From Hyparrhenia diplandra (taxonomy: Eukaryota; Streptophyta; Magnoliopsida; Poales; Poaceae), in contig JADLZK010011232.1 in assembly GCA_015847255.1 (NCBI GenBank), positions 186,001 to 250,000 on the forward strand: a stretch of 64,000 bases of DNA, written 5' to 3'. Below are positions 19,788-31,274 of the stretch, piece by piece (the first letter of the stretch is position 1; each line of letters starts with the position of its first letter). The position numbers and the translations under genes were made by a program. A model generated the notes under the pieces. The model searched no databases. It saw only the letters and a list, made by a program, of their open reading frames with translations, and was not told the origin of the DNA.

Positions 19788-22700
19788 ACTAGCAGCTTGT
19801 CCTCAAGATGGAAGCTGGGGTAGCGGTCTTGGAAGCCGCCGACGCCTTCCCATGAAGCTGAAGCGGCGGTTCGCCCCCGCCAGTGGACCAAGATTTGGCG
19901 GACGCCCCTAGCGAGGCGGAACGCGCGGACGCGCCTCGGTAATCGGAACAGTGGCGCCGTTGTGGATTGGAGGCGAGGCGGTGGTGCCGATGGAGGAGTG
20001 CCGATGAAGCGCTTTCGAAGCCCCACATGGAACACATCGCGGGAGGCGAAAGCGGGAGGCAGCTCCAGCGGTGGCGACCTGGATTGATGATCTCGATTGA
20101 CATGGTACGCCCGTAAAACCGAGGCCGAGCTTGCCCTTGGAGACGCCCGTGGAGGGAAGGTGGGCGCGGTGGCGCGCCGGCCACACCCAATCCCCCACAA
20201 AGAAAGGAGACCTCCGATGAGTCTTGTCATACTTGGCGCTTGTAGATGGCCTGTGCTTGCTCCAGTCGACCACGGGCGTCAGCCAGCATTTCATCACGCT
20301 CAGCCATGCTTTTGGCCACTGCAGCCACACGTGTTTCGCCCGGTTCATACGAGCGGATGGACGGAGGGTCGCGGCCATAGACAATCTTGAATGGAGTTGT
20401 CTTGAGGCCGACCGGAAAGTCATTGTAGATATATTCAGCCCATGGGAGCCGCCGAGCCATTGCCGAGGCCGGTCCCCGTGAGACACCCGAGGTACATGAC
20501 GATGACCTTGTTGGCACTTGGCAGCCTTAGCTTGACCGTCAGACTGAGGATGGAACGCAGTAGTCATATGAAGCTTGATGCCTGTGAGGCGCATCAATTC
20601 CTGCCAGAACAGGGAGGTGAACACCAGGTCTCTATCTGACACGATGGACTGCGGAAGACCATGCAGCCTCACAATATCTGAGAAGAACGCCTGGGCCACC
20701 GATTCAGCTGAGTAGGGGTGTGATAGTGGGATGAAGTGGCAATATTTGCTGAATCTGTCGACAATGGTGAGTATCATAGTCTTTCCTCCCACCTTTGGCA
20801 GAGCTTCTATGAAATCCATCCCGATGTCGGACCGCATTTAAGACGGCACCTACAGAGGAAGGAGTAAGCCAGCAGGTGAAGGTGCTCAGACTTATACCTC
20901 TGACAAGTGGCACAGGTGCGGATGTAATCCTGCACGATTGTCCTCAGGTTGGGGGAGTGGAAATCTCGACGAATGCGATGGAGTGTCCGCTGAACGCCCT
21001 CGTGGCCATCCTCATGGACAGTAGTCACCAGCTCCTGGAGTAGAGGAGCGCCAGTCGATGTAGAGGCGCCCCTCGAACGCCACTTCCCCCATCGATGAGG
21101 GACCAAGGGGCGTGGCGCCTCGTTAGCGGATGTCTTCCTTGAGCGTGACCAGCGCCGGATCCTGATCGTTGGCGAGGCGAAGACGATCAATGACATCAAA
21201 GCGGGGACCTGAGACGGACATGAGCGCCACCTCTTCGGTGTCACGGCGGGAAAGGGCGTCGGCCACCGTGTTGGTGCTTCCTGCTTTATATTCCACTGAG
21301 AAATCAAATCCCAAGAGCTTCCCCACCCAATGGTGCCGGGGATGGTAGCCACCACGATCCAACAAAAATTTCGTGACTGAAGTGATCCGTCTTCACCAAA
21401 AATCGCCGGCCCCATAAATATGGTCTCCAATGGCGATTTGCCATTACAAAGCCAATAAGTTCCCGCCATATGCCGCTAAGGACTGATGTCGGTGTGGTGG
21501 TAGGCGGTGAAGAAGGCCACCGGTGTTGCCCTTGGATCAGAACAGCGCCAAACCCATGTGTCGAGGCATCACATTCCACTATGAATTGCTGGCTGAAATC
21601 AGGAAAAGCCAAGACCGGTCTTTGTTGTCGAGTCGTCTTGAGGGTGCCAAAGGCCGCAGCCGCTTCCTCGCACCATGAGAATCCGTCCTTCTTGAGCAAG
21701 GCAAGAAGAGGAGCGCGATGGCACCAACCCTTGCACAAATTTGCGGTAATAGCCCGCCAACCCCGTAAAAACCGTGGGACGGCACGAACCAAACGGGCTG
21801 GGGCCAATCCGCCACCGCCTGAACCTTCTCGGGGTCCATGGCGACTCCTTGAGCCGAAATAATGTGACCCAAATAAGAAATAGAGGGAGTACCAAAGGCA
21901 CACTTGGACCTTTTGACGAAGAGGCGATGTTGATGCGGGACGGTGAGCACCGCCGCACATGCTCGTAGGTGTTCAGCCATCGCCCCGCCAGATCGATATC
22001 GTTGAAGAAGACCAGACGGCGGGCGAGGAATGGTCGCACACATCATTCATCGCTGATCAAACGTAGCCGGTGCATTGCGAGGCCAAAAGGCATGACTAGG
22101 AATTCATACAAGGCGCCGTGGGTGCGGAAAGCCGCCTTCAATATATGTCTTGGGTTCATTCGACTTGATGATATCCAGATCGAAGGTCCAACTTCGTGAA
22201 GAAGCGGGCGCCGTGGAGCTCATCCAACGCTCTTCGACAACCGAATTGGATAAGCGCCCTTGACGGTGATGGCGTTGAGCGCGCTGTAATCGACGCAAAA
22301 CCGCCATGAGCCATCGGCCTTCTTGACTAGAATCACCGTGAGGAGAAAGTCGACGCGGCCGCGGTCGAATAATACCTTGATCGAGCATGGTAGCGCACCG
22401 CCTTTCCAATTCATCCTTGTGTGCCACCGGATATCGGTATGGTCCGACCGCTACCGCGCCGAGCCCGCAAAGGGTGATGATGCCGTGATTCCTGGAGCGA
22501 GGGGAGGCATGCCGAGGGCTCAAGACAAGACCTTTGTGAAAGCTGTCCAACGGGCGCCGCCAAGAGATTGTCGAGCCGCAACATCGAGCCCCGGGCTAGG
22601 CGGACTTGCCACGCCCTTCCGGCAAACCCGCCCGATCGCGGTGCCGAAAAGTCATCGAGGGCGCTGAAATCCCGGAGAATAGGTCCGGCGGACGCCCGGC

Positions 22701-23261
22701 CATCTGCGGCCGAGGGCGACATCATAGCCCGCCAACGGCAACGCAAAGAAGTCGATTGGAGAAGGAGTCGCCATCCACGGAGAAAGCCGCCCGCAGTATA
22801 CCCCCGACGCAGGGCACCCGCCACCGTTCGCCCATCACCACGCGCATGCCGCCGCGGTTGGAGGTGAAGATGTGTGCGAGCGGCAGCCCGGTGGAGATGA
22901 AATTATGTGTTGAGCCCGAGTCAATCAAAGCCCGGCAGGACGCGCGCCACCCAGGACCGATCCGCACTTGCATAGTCTCGCTCGTCGCGGACACCCGCGA
23001 TGGCGTGAAGCGAGATGTGTGGGTCTTCGAGGTTGGGATCAGGTGCCTCCGTCCCTCGCCCTCCCGCGCTTCCGCCAAATCAAGGAGGAAGAGCCGCCGG
23101 GCAGACACGGTTGTGGCCTCGGCCGAATTTCTCGTTGCAATTGAAATGAGACACCTTGACGGGCGGCGCTCCCTCCATCTCCGCCTGGGATAGCCGCTGA
23201 ACCCGCCGGCCCGCCAATTGGGGGTGGACGAAGATGATGCCCCTAGCGGCGGCGCGGGCAA
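19788..23261 (-). pseudogene. Chromovirus pol remnants: PR, RT, RNase H, IN, chromodomain
   Basis: Minus-strand pieces in several frames. Protease: DSGSTHNF (about 22,900-22,922). Reverse transcriptase: GPYRYPVAHKDELE and later LVKKADGSWRFCVDYSALN (about 22,260-22,470); its active-site region reads FFND instead of a (Y/F)xDD motif near 22,000, so a catalytic Asp is lost. RNase H: ECDASTHGFGAVL (about 21,545-21,585). Integrase: zinc motif CATCQRYKSEH (about 20,890-20,930), then GMDFIEALPK (about 20,800) and FHPQSDGQAKA (about 20,535). Chromodomain: ILVHWRG...SWEGVGGFQDR... (about 19,795-19,890), close to the 3' LTR. At least five frame changes separate these pieces, so no polyprotein can be made. 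Confidence 0.9.
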
Positions 23262-23988
23262 GGCCAGAAGGGCGGCCGGCGCAGCATGCCGCGGCCCGCC
23301 AAGCGAGGAGGAGCGCCCGCCGGGAAACGCTGGGCGCGGCGCCTCGGTCGCTGAGCTCGGTTCCGGCCATCCCCATGGCGATGACCAGAGTCTGGGGATT
23401 ATGCATCTCCACCTCGTGGCTCAACGGCGGCCCGAGCCCTGCTGTGAACGCCTGGACCCTCAGCCTTTCTTCCAGAAACCTAACACGGGGAAGCAGCGCC
23501 TCAAACCGGTCCTGATACTCCGCCACCGTGGTCGTCCGCCGACATGCCATCAGCTCACCAAAGGGGTTGGAGCGGATGGGAGGTCCATACCGGAGGTTGA
23601 GCAGTTCCGTAAACCGAGCCCAGGATGGCGTGCCTTCAGACTGTTGGACTTGCAGATACCACATTTGGGCGCCCCCCTCCAAATTGTACGACGCCATCCA
23701 CACTTGTTCTTCCATGGCGATCCGCTGCTGGACGAAGTACGACTCGCAGCGGTTGATGAACGCCAGCGGGTCAGACTTGCCGTCGAACTTGGGGAAATCC
23801 ATCTTCTGGAACCGCGGCGGGCGACCCCCCTGATGCTGCCCGTAGCCCGAGTCGTGAAACCCGCCGCCGCTGCCAGAGTGTTGTGTTCGCTCTTGCCGCA
23901 TCTCGCGCATCTCTCCCTGAAGAGCCACGACACTGGCGCCCAAGGTTTCGATGAGCCTTTGGAGGTCGGACATTGTGGGTTCAGCCAT
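23080..23988 (-). pseudogene. Chromovirus gag
   Basis: A minus-strand frame starting with ATG at 23,986-23,988 (MAEPTMSDLQRLIETLG) contains the retrotransposon gag core (FPKFDGKSDPLAFINRCESY, about 23,740-23,800, and the WARFTELLNLRYGP region). It ends with a degenerate zinc knuckle (NCNEKFGRGHNRVC) in which the first Cys is missing. The open frame upstream to 24,135 reads through the primer-binding region and LTR and is not part of the protein. Confidence 0.85.
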
Positions 23989-24098
23989 GGCGGCAGAAGA
24001 CGATGAGGCTGAGGATGGTGGTGTATGGTGGGGTGGGTCTGGAGCGGAGGTGGCAGAGGAAGATGATGATGAAGCGGAGGTGGATGAGGATCGCCTAG

Positions 24099-24112
24099 AT
24101 CGCGATACCAAG
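24099..24112 (-). other. Probable primer-binding site of the chromovirus
   Basis: On the minus strand TTGGTATCGCGA follows the 5' LTR almost directly. Its first bases match the initiator Met-tRNA complement (TGGTATC), the rest does not, so the primer identity is uncertain. Confidence 0.5.
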
Positions 24113-24113
24113 T

Positions 24114-24512
24114 TGTCAAGGGCCTGCACACCCAAGGTAGGAGGCCCCTGACTTCGTAGCTCGTAACCCGGTAGAGGAGGTGCCAGGGCGCTGCCTGGAC
24201 ACCAAGCAAGGGGATGAGATTTAGAGATAGGGGTGAGAGTGTTTGGGATAATTTCTTTCTTGATTCATCCATCGTTGCTGCTTACATATATATAGGAGCT
24301 GGCTTATAAGACTGCCAGACTCCCCTTTCTCCTTTCACACTCTTTCTCTCCTGTTCACACTCTTTCTCTCCTGTTCACACAAGACATAAATATTCTAATC
24401 TTTCAAACTTCAAACCTCTTCGGTCCCTCCTGGACCTTTGGTGCTCTGGCCAGCTGTACCCCTAGCCTTCTTGGAGCGTGAGTGCCGGCTGTAGTGCCGG
24501 CCCCACATCACA
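24114..24512 (-). repeat. 5' LTR of the chromovirus (minus orientation)
   Basis: Direct repeat of 19371-19775, about 399 bp, ending at the target duplication ATGAC (24513-24517). Confidence 0.93.
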
Positions 24513-24517
24513 ATGAC

Positions 24518-25857
24518 TAGCAAATAACTGATAATCCAGCTGAAATTTCTACAGGGAATATATATATGAGATGCATCTTCATTTCCTTGGTCACTTGCTT
24601 CACAAACGCTATAGTATGGAGATACATATATTCTAATGACGTGATTAGCAACATGGCGGAAATACTTCATTACATTTACATTTTGGAGCAAGTCAGGTTG
24701 TGTCGTTGTTTGCTTTTTGATCTTGATTAGTTGTAGTTGAGTCTGTTTAGTTGTACTTGTGTCTTATGCTGGTGTGTAAGAGTTTGTCGTTGCCGCAGGT
24801 GGAAGTTATTTATCAGGCTCGGATTGCATCTACTGTAAGCTGAACTCTTGTGTCACTGCTGATGCTATTATCAGATTGGTGAAACAGAACTTGTTTATCT
24901 GCGCTGCTATCTTACTGAGTTATTTTCCATTGGTTGGTGACGTGAGGCCTGGCCTAATTATCTTCTTGTTTATTCATCGTGAGACTAAAGTATTACTGCT
25001 ACCTGCTAGTTGTAATCCTTTCGCAAGCGTCAATCTAAGCTGCTATTGGTTTGGCTGTGTGCTACTTTGGTTATTGCTCGATTAATACTTCTCCCACGTT
25101 GTGCCATTGCTTTATACTATTTTCCAGTGGACAACTACAATCTTTGGCTACTGCTTCCTACATAGAGATACGTTTACACATCCTGGTACTTAAGTAGATT
25201 ATAAAATTCAGAGAAGCTGCTACCAATTATTTATCATATGGAATACAAGCTTTTATCACTAATAAAATATTACCTTGGTAACTAATGACAAAAGAATATT
25301 TGCCACAAAACTTTCTCACTAATCATGTACCATGTGGCAATGCAAAATTTTATCACTGATAAATATACTAACCAGTAGTGGGGGAAAATTCGTTAGTCAC
25401 AATTAATATGGTAAATAGTGGCAAACGATAATTCCGCCACTACATTTGCCACTGAAGGTGCATCCTATGGCGAATTAATATATTGTCACTAATAATTGAC
25501 ACAAGAGTGACAAAAACCTAGTTTTCTCACGGTAGTTTGGTAAGTAGTGTCAAATTTAAATTTCGCCACAATATTTTCTCACTGATTGTTTCTTGTGACA
25601 ACAATTTATTTTGCCACTAATAAATGTCATATTAGTGAGGTAAGTTTTTTTGCCACAAATGTCTTGTTAATTAGTGACAAAAGTTTCACCACTCTGTCTG
25701 CCACTAAAGATGGTTTCCGTGATGACTTAGTATTTTTCACTAATAACCACCATAATAGTGATGAAAACTAGTTTTGTCACAAATAGTATAGGGCATTAGT
25801 GGCAAACATAAATTTTGCCACATCATTTTGTCACTAATGCTCCGTCTTCCTGTAGTG
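24518..25857 (+). mobile_element. Right part and 3' terminus of a CACTA transposon
   Basis: The segment ends TCTTCCTGTAGTG at 25,857, the complement of a CACTACAGGAAGA terminus. From about 25,190 to the end the sequence is full of short repeats in both orientations (GCCACTA, TAGTGGC, GTCACTAAT, TTGCCAC), which is the subterminal repeat zone that CACTA transposases bind. With the transposase fragment at 18,609-19,370 it forms one element interrupted by the chromovirus. The other terminus (CACTACAGGAAG on the plus strand) is not found, so the left side is deleted or rearranged. Confidence 0.8.
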
Positions 25858-25864
25858 TCATTGT

Positions 25865-26530
25865 GACGATGAGTGGCCCTTCCCATTTCTGTTGGAATTT
25901 TTCGAATATGTCTTTGTTTCTTTTCCTCTTTACGACAAAGTTCCTAGTAGTAGTTCTCTGGCCTTGACTTTCTTGTACCAGCTGCTTGTTTCTTTTTGAT
26001 ATTTTTCGAGATTTCCTAGGGCTTGGATTCTTTATTCTTCCATGAATTCTTTGCTTGTTTTTTGATCTTCTTCGCTTATTGTTTGCATATTTGCTCTTGG
26101 TGCTTCAAATTTTATATCTTTGGGAGTCATGACTTCTTCTCAATAGAGCAGTCTAAATGGTGCGAAATTAATTTGTTGATCTTGAAACTAATGTGTTATG
26201 AGACCAAATTATCTTTGGTGATTCATGAACCCACATTCCTTTTGGCAATCTGACTAGACATTTTGAGATTCCTTTGCAAATAATTCCATTTGCTCTTTCA
26301 ACTGAACCATTTGATTGTGGGTGCCTTACAGATGCAAAGCATAATTAGATGCCAAGAGATAAACAATATTCTCCAAACTCTTCGTTGTTCCATTGTTCAC
26401 CGTGATGTGTCTTGGGACTCGGAAGCGACATATAATGTTTTTCCATAGAAAATTTTTTCATTGTTTGCATGCGAAGACATGTTTGTGTCCTTATTTTCTT
26501 TCGTTTGAAGTTTATCACCCTTGCTTTCTC
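25865..26530 (-). pseudogene. Gypsy integrase relic of Tat/Athila type
   Basis: On the minus strand, reading with some frame changes: EQWNNEEFGEYCLSLGI (about 26,340-26,390), then HPQSNGSVERANGIICKGIS (about 26,265-26,325), a region equivalent to the integrase end of Ty3/gypsy pol, then more than 100 residues of integrase C-terminus (about 25,870-26,250). LTRs are not recognised nearby. The CACTA terminus at 25,857 directly abuts it, so CACTA may have inserted in this older element. Confidence 0.75.
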
Positions 26531-26544
26531 ATACATTAGGAGGG

Positions 26545-28165
26545 GCTTGTGGTTGGTTGATCATTTAGCTAAGTGAAGCATGATGTCTGAAACAACCTCC
26601 ACAATTTTCTATCAATGTGAAATGCAATTTTCCATTCCCCATATTGTAAACAGTCAGCGCTATGTGTTCCCAACTGCAATGCATTTGTTTCATTCTCCAC
26701 ATAGTTCCCATCTCTGACATCAGCGGATTAGTGGTACCTATTAATATGACTGAGCAAGGTTTTACTGATCTAGCTAATGCTTTTGGATGTGCTAAAAGTT
26801 CCTTACCTTTCACCTACCTTGGCTTACCTCTCAGCATTACCAAACTGACAGTGGCCGATGTTTGGCCCTTAGTTACTAATTGTGAAAGAAGACTCATGAG
26901 CATTTCTTCCTTCCTTAGTGATGCTGGCAGATTGGAGCTTACTAATGCAGTCTTCACTGCACTTCCCACTTTTGCAATGAGCACCTTTTTGTTGCCAAAA
27001 ACTATTATCAAACAGAATGACAAATATAGAAAACACTGCCTTTGGAGAGGCTCAGATGCTAATAACAAGAAGCCACCAAAAGCAGCCTGGCCTATGGTAT
27101 GTATTCCAAAAGAGCACGATGGTCTGTGTGTTCTGAATCTCTCAACACAAATGAATGTGTTCTGCACAAGCATCTTCACAAATTCTTCAATAAAACACCT
27201 ATTCCCTAGGTTCAGCTTGTTTGGGACAAATATTATTCAAATGGAAAATTGCCAAGATTGACAAATAGTTTCAGGGGGCCCGTTCTGATGAAGGGATATT
27301 CTACAAAAGTTTAGCAATGACTCAGATTATTGATGGTGCTTCGTGCTTTTTCTGGCATGATCTCTCGGATGGTCAGATTCTTTATTCTACTTATCCCCAG
27401 CTCTTCTCCTTCTGCAAAGATGCTTTTTTCTGTCAAAAAAACTTAAGAACGAAGTCAACCGCATCAACTTATTCCATTTGCCCCTTTCTAATGAAGCCTA
27501 TGATCAGTTTCAGAATCTTTCTATTCTGATCCAAAATACTGGCTCCTGCTCAAGGACAGATTAAGTACTAGAGAAAGAGAACTGCTGAGAAGGAAAAACA
27601 TGTTTTTACCCTGTTATGACTGTTCTTTGCCCTCATGGAGTTGATGAAACTCTGATGCATCTCTTCTTTGAATGCCTCTTTGCTCAAGCTTGTTGGCACT
27701 TTCTTCATGGAAATTTTAATTACTATGTGTTGGTCAATCTGGGCATGTCGCAATGATCTAATCTTCAGACGCATCCCGGCTTCCTTGCAACACTGTTGAA
27801 GTATTTTCAAGGTTGAGTTTGCTCTAGTTATTCTAAGAGCAAAACCATCATATCCCGCTGCAATTGTTCATGGCTAGAAGCTTATGTGTAATTTTTCTTT
27901 GTACAGAACCTGTTTTATTTAAAGGAAATAAAAGCACAGACTGTGCTGCACAGTAGGGGTCTTTACCCCTCCTGTTTTCATAAAAAAAAAAACATCAGCG
28001 GATTAGCCCTACCGCCGCCCTTCGATTTTCCTTCTTATTGTGCAGGCAAGAAAACAGTGATCAGGTTACATATCTGGGTTGGAGTTCTTTTGAGGTAATT
28101 TCTAGACTTGCCTATTTGCAAGATTCTGAACAGAATGCTTTCCTGTACGTGTTTTAGATAAAACA
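26545..28165 (+). repeat. Upstream flank of protease copy 2, first version, LINE-interrupted
   Basis: The pieces 26,545-26,731 and 28,007-28,165 match 15,005-15,360 next to protease copy 1. The LINE at 26,732-27,991 separates them. Confidence 0.75.
26717..28006 (+). mobile_element. 5'-truncated LINE with 15-bp target duplication
   Basis: The sequence ACATCAGCGGATTAG occurs at 26,717-26,731 and 27,992-28,006. Between them lie 1,260 bp ending in a poly(A) run (27,982-27,991). The plus-strand frame from 26,732 to 27,261 contains PFTYLGLPLSITKLTVADVW, typical of the segment after reverse transcriptase in plant L1-type LINEs. Further pieces in other frames read as the zinc-binding (zf-RVT) region to about 27,720. 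The reverse transcriptase core is missing, so this is a 5'-truncated copy made by target-primed reverse transcription. Confidence 0.9.
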
Positions 28166-28384
28166 GTGTCAGCATGTGCCATACTGTATCGCATCCGGCA
28201 ACAAAGGAGATGGAGCCCCTCAAGTGTTGGTGCTGAAGAGTTTCCCGGAAAGAAGATGCGATGGCCCAGGTCCTTGAATTCGCTCTACTATGGGAGAATG
28301 GAACAATGCCTGATCCAGTAGCGCGCTGCAACACCGTGCTGTGTCGACCATCTGTCTGTTAACAACTATATGTAGTCTTCTTCT
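28166..28384. other. Short unassigned segment
   Basis: No gene or repeat partner recognised in this stretch between duplicated blocks. A minus-strand frame of 99 codons (28,035-28,334) crosses into the repeat and shows no domain. Confidence 0.4.
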
Positions 28385-28660
28385 TGCTGAAATGAATGGC
28401 TAGATTGGAAATTACAAGTGTACTAGCTAGGTGGATACCCGTGCATAGCAACAGGATGAAGAAATAGTTTATGGTGGTATAATAGGTGCCAAGAAAAATA
28501 TTTGAAACTTTTTCTATGACAATTGCAAAACTATGTTCCTGGAAATACTAATATTTGAGGTGGCACTTCAGGAAGCCTTTTTAGTTGACATTTCCTTTGA
28601 TATTTCTGTCTTTTTCATGATTTCAGCAACATAAACTCCAGTTTTAAAGTCTGTGTCTTT
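28385..28660. repeat. Copy of the P450 3' flank
   Basis: Matches 11,150-11,440 downstream of the P450 gene in the same orientation, including the phrase AAGTGTACTAGC and the region GGTGGTATAATAG. It sits between versions of the protease upstream flank. Confidence 0.6.
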
Positions 28661-29437
28661 TCTTTACTTTGAATTTTTTATCAATGCAAAATGCAAATTT
28701 CCATTGCCAGACTGTGTACTGTCACCACTGTGTTCTCAACTGCAATACATCTGTTTAATTATTCAGTTCCAGCTCTGAGATCAGCCCTCTGGCTCTTTGA
28801 TTTTCCTTCTTATGTGCAATTAAGAAAACAATGATCAGGTTACATATCTGGACTGGAGTGCTTTTGAGGTAATCTCTGGATTTTGCTTATTTGTATGATG
28901 CTGCAGAAAATGCTTTCCTGAACATGTTTTAGATAAAATAGATTGAAGTAAGTCCAAATATATTGCTATGCATGTGATTGGTTCCTTGATCCATCCAGTC
29001 GGCTACACTCGCTAGTTTTAAAATAATTATTAAACATTGAGATACAAGGCAAACAAACAATGATTTCGTAGGCGACACGGTGATTGCTGTATGGTTATAA
29101 TAGTTTACACAGGCGTGTGATTTGGGGTAATCTCTGTATTTGCTTATTTGTAAGATGCTGAAGAAAATGCTTTCCTGACCGTGTTTTAGTTAAAATAGAT
29201 TGATTAGTAAGTCCAGATATATTGCTATGCATGTGATTAGTTCCTTGATCCAGCTAGTCGGCTACACTAGCTAGTTTTATAATAATTATTAAACGTTGAG
29301 ATACAGGGCAAACAAACATTGATTTTGTAGGCGACGCTGGTGATTGTGTTGTGGTCAGTTCTGTTGTTATAATAGTTTACAAGCATGCGTTGTGCTTTGG
29401 GGGTCCATGTATGTAGCGAAGCCGGTGCACATTCTGT
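28661..29437 (+). repeat. Protease upstream flank, tandem versions two and three
   Basis: 28,680-29,100 and 29,105-29,345 both match the block at 15,060-15,540, for example the shared text around TTAGATAAAATAGAT and GATACAAGGCAAACAAACA. The tandem amplification is present only on the copy-2 side. Confidence 0.7.
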
Positions 29438-29783
29438 GGCGTGAGCTGGGTTCAAAATTTCGGTCGAAATTCATGAAATTCAGTATTTTGGGTGCTGGCC
29501 GAAATAAAACTCCGAATTTTGTAATACACTAATACATCTGCTACATAACTCCAAACTTATTTTTTATTATTTTTTTTATATTATATATATATGTTCTTCT
29601 ATTCAATAGAAGTATAGTCATAAATAATACTAATAGTTGTTCAGATCTAAACTTTTTAGAAAAACCATACTCCATGTGTTCTAAAAACAATTCGGCGAAA
29701 TTTCGGCCGAATTTCATGAAATTTGGTAATTTCGGTGGTGTCCCAAGTTTTTGCATTACCTAAATAAAAACCTTGGGCATGAG
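29438..29783. mobile_element. hAT-like MITE in the promoter flank of protease copy 2
   Basis: An insertion of about 330 bp (29,446-29,775) that is absent at the matching position near copy 1 (about 15,590). It is flanked by the near-perfect 8-bp duplication GGCGTGAG/GGCATGAG (29,438-29,445 and 29,776-29,783), the target length of hAT elements. Its ends (CTGGGTTCAAAATTTCGG and the complement of AAATAAAAACCTTG) are only weakly inverted, but inner copies of AATTTCGGCCGAA-type sequence are inverted. No coding potential. Confidence 0.7.
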
Positions 29784-30039
29784 TATTAATTCTTCAGTTA
29801 ACATCAAGGTTGCGTGCAGGTATCCGTCTTGTCAATTCCACACAGCATTCTAGGATTACTTTTCTATTTCTAGCTAATTGTGGGTCACTCTCAGCAGATA
29901 CCATACGTTTATTCAGCAAGTAACAAGAATACATAATGAGTACCTAACTTGACCTGCACGCTGCAGTTCATGTATATACTGACTGCATTCAAAAAGATCA
30001 CAGCTTCACTGACTTACGGCAATAGGAGGGTCTTTGGTC

Positions 30040-30047
30040 TATATAAA
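30040..30047 (+). promoter_or_regulatory. TATA box of protease copy 2
   Basis: TATATAAA, 100 bases before the start codon and conserved in copy 1. Confidence 0.8.
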
Positions 30048-30146
30048 GACAGACCCTGCATCCTCATTCCCACACATCTATTGCAAAGCGAGTACACAAA
30101 AGCAACAGCAACCAGTAAAAAGAGAAACTCAGCAGCAGAGTAGATC

Positions 30147-31274
30147 ATGGCCAGCTCCAAGGCTTTCCTTCTTGCCATCCTTGGTTGTGCTTGCTTATGG
30201 AGTTCTGTCCTAGCGGCTCGTGAGCTGAGCGACGCGGCCATGGTCGAGAGGCATGAGAGGTGGATGGTGGAGTATGGGCGTGTCTATAAGGACGCAGCCG
30301 AGAAGGCGCAACGCTTTGAGGTGTTCAAGGATAATGTCGCATTCGTCGAGTCGTTCAACGCCAATAAGAACAACAAGTTCTGGCTTGGTGTCAACCAGTT
30401 TGCGGATCTGACCACCGAAGAGTTCAAAGCGAACAAAGGTTTCAAACCAATTTCAGTGGAAAAGGTTCCGGCAACTGGATTCAAGTATGAGAACTTGAGC
30501 ATCAGTGCGCTTCCGACGGCTGTGGACTGGAGGACCAAGGGAGCTGTCACACCTATCAAGAACCAAGGCCAATGTGGTACGTGCAATTGTGATCATACTT
30601 GAAACATGTAATTATTGCAGTGTTATATGATATATACATGTTGATTAAGCTCTTATATGCTGACATGTACAATGGCTGACACAACAGGTTGCTGCTGGGC
30701 GTTCTCTGCTGTAGCTGCCATGGAGGGCATTGTGAAGCTGAGCACTGGCAACCTCATCTCACTCTCTGAGCAAGAAATAGTGGACTGTGACATCCATGGC
30801 GGGGATGAGGGTTGTGAGGGTGGCTGGATGGACGGTGCCTTTGAGTTCGTCATCAAGAATGGAGGCCTTGCCACCGAGTCCACCTATCCATACAAGGCAG
30901 CAGACGACAAGTGCAAGGGCGGATCAAAGAGCGCCGCAACCATCAAAGGTCATGAGGACGTGCCAGTCAACAATGAGGCTGCACTCATGAAGGCTGTGGC
31001 CAATCAGCCCGTGTCTGTCGCCGTCGATGCGGGTGACAGGACTTTTATGCTTTATGCCGGTGGTGTGATGACTGGTTCCTGCGGCACTGAGTTGGATCAT
31101 GGAATCGCAGCCATCGGGTATGGCGTGGAGAGTGATGGCACAAAGTATTGGATTTTGAAGAATTCTTGGGGTACCACATGGGGAGAGAAGGGATTCCTAA
31201 GGATGGAGAAGGACATTTCTGACAAACGGGGAATGTGTGGCCTTGCCATGAAGCCTTCCTATCCCACTGAGTAG
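30147..31274 (+). CDS. SAG39: Senescence-type cysteine protease, SAG39-like (papain family)
   Basis: Exons 30147-30576 and 30688-31274 with a 111-bp GT-AG intron give 338 residues. Features in order: signal peptide (residues ~1-23), I29 inhibitor pro-domain with the ERFNIN pattern (about 35-95), mature C1A peptidase starting near LPTAVDWRTKGAV. The catalytic triad is complete: Cys146 in CGCCWAFS, His281 in LDHGIAAIGYG, Asn302 in KNSWGTTWGEKG. The residue between the two cysteines is Cys rather than the usual Ser, as in plant SAG12-type enzymes. These proteases are made as zymogens, enter the secretory route and act in vacuole or apoplast, often in senescence or stress; expression is not visible here. 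The symbol is by family resemblance; in rice several near-identical paralogues exist. A broken paralogue lies at 15,964. Confidence 0.93.

Larger units (their letters stand above)
19366..24517 (-). mobile_element. Ty3/gypsy chromovirus, complete ends, decayed coding
   Basis: LTRs lie at 19371-19775 and 24114-24512 (about 400 bp; TGTCAAGG start, ATCACA end as read on the plus strand). The 5-bp target duplication ATGAC is perfect (19366-19370 and 24513-24517). Coding is on the minus strand in the order gag, protease, reverse transcriptase, RNase H, integrase, chromodomain, which defines Ty3/gypsy chromoviruses. Its 5.1-kb length and short LTRs suggest a Reina-like lineage (inference). Many frameshifts and loss of the reverse transcriptase active site show that it is dead. 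Confidence 0.94.

Noticed and set aside
21470..24006. Plus-strand frames of 100-262 codons across the gypsy element
   Set aside because: They mirror the minus-strand gag and pol genes, whose domains are recognised.
25190..25857. CRISPR-like array or satellite
   Set aside because: Short motifs occur in both orientations at irregular spacing, next to a CACTA terminus; these are subterminal transposase-binding repeats in a plant genome.
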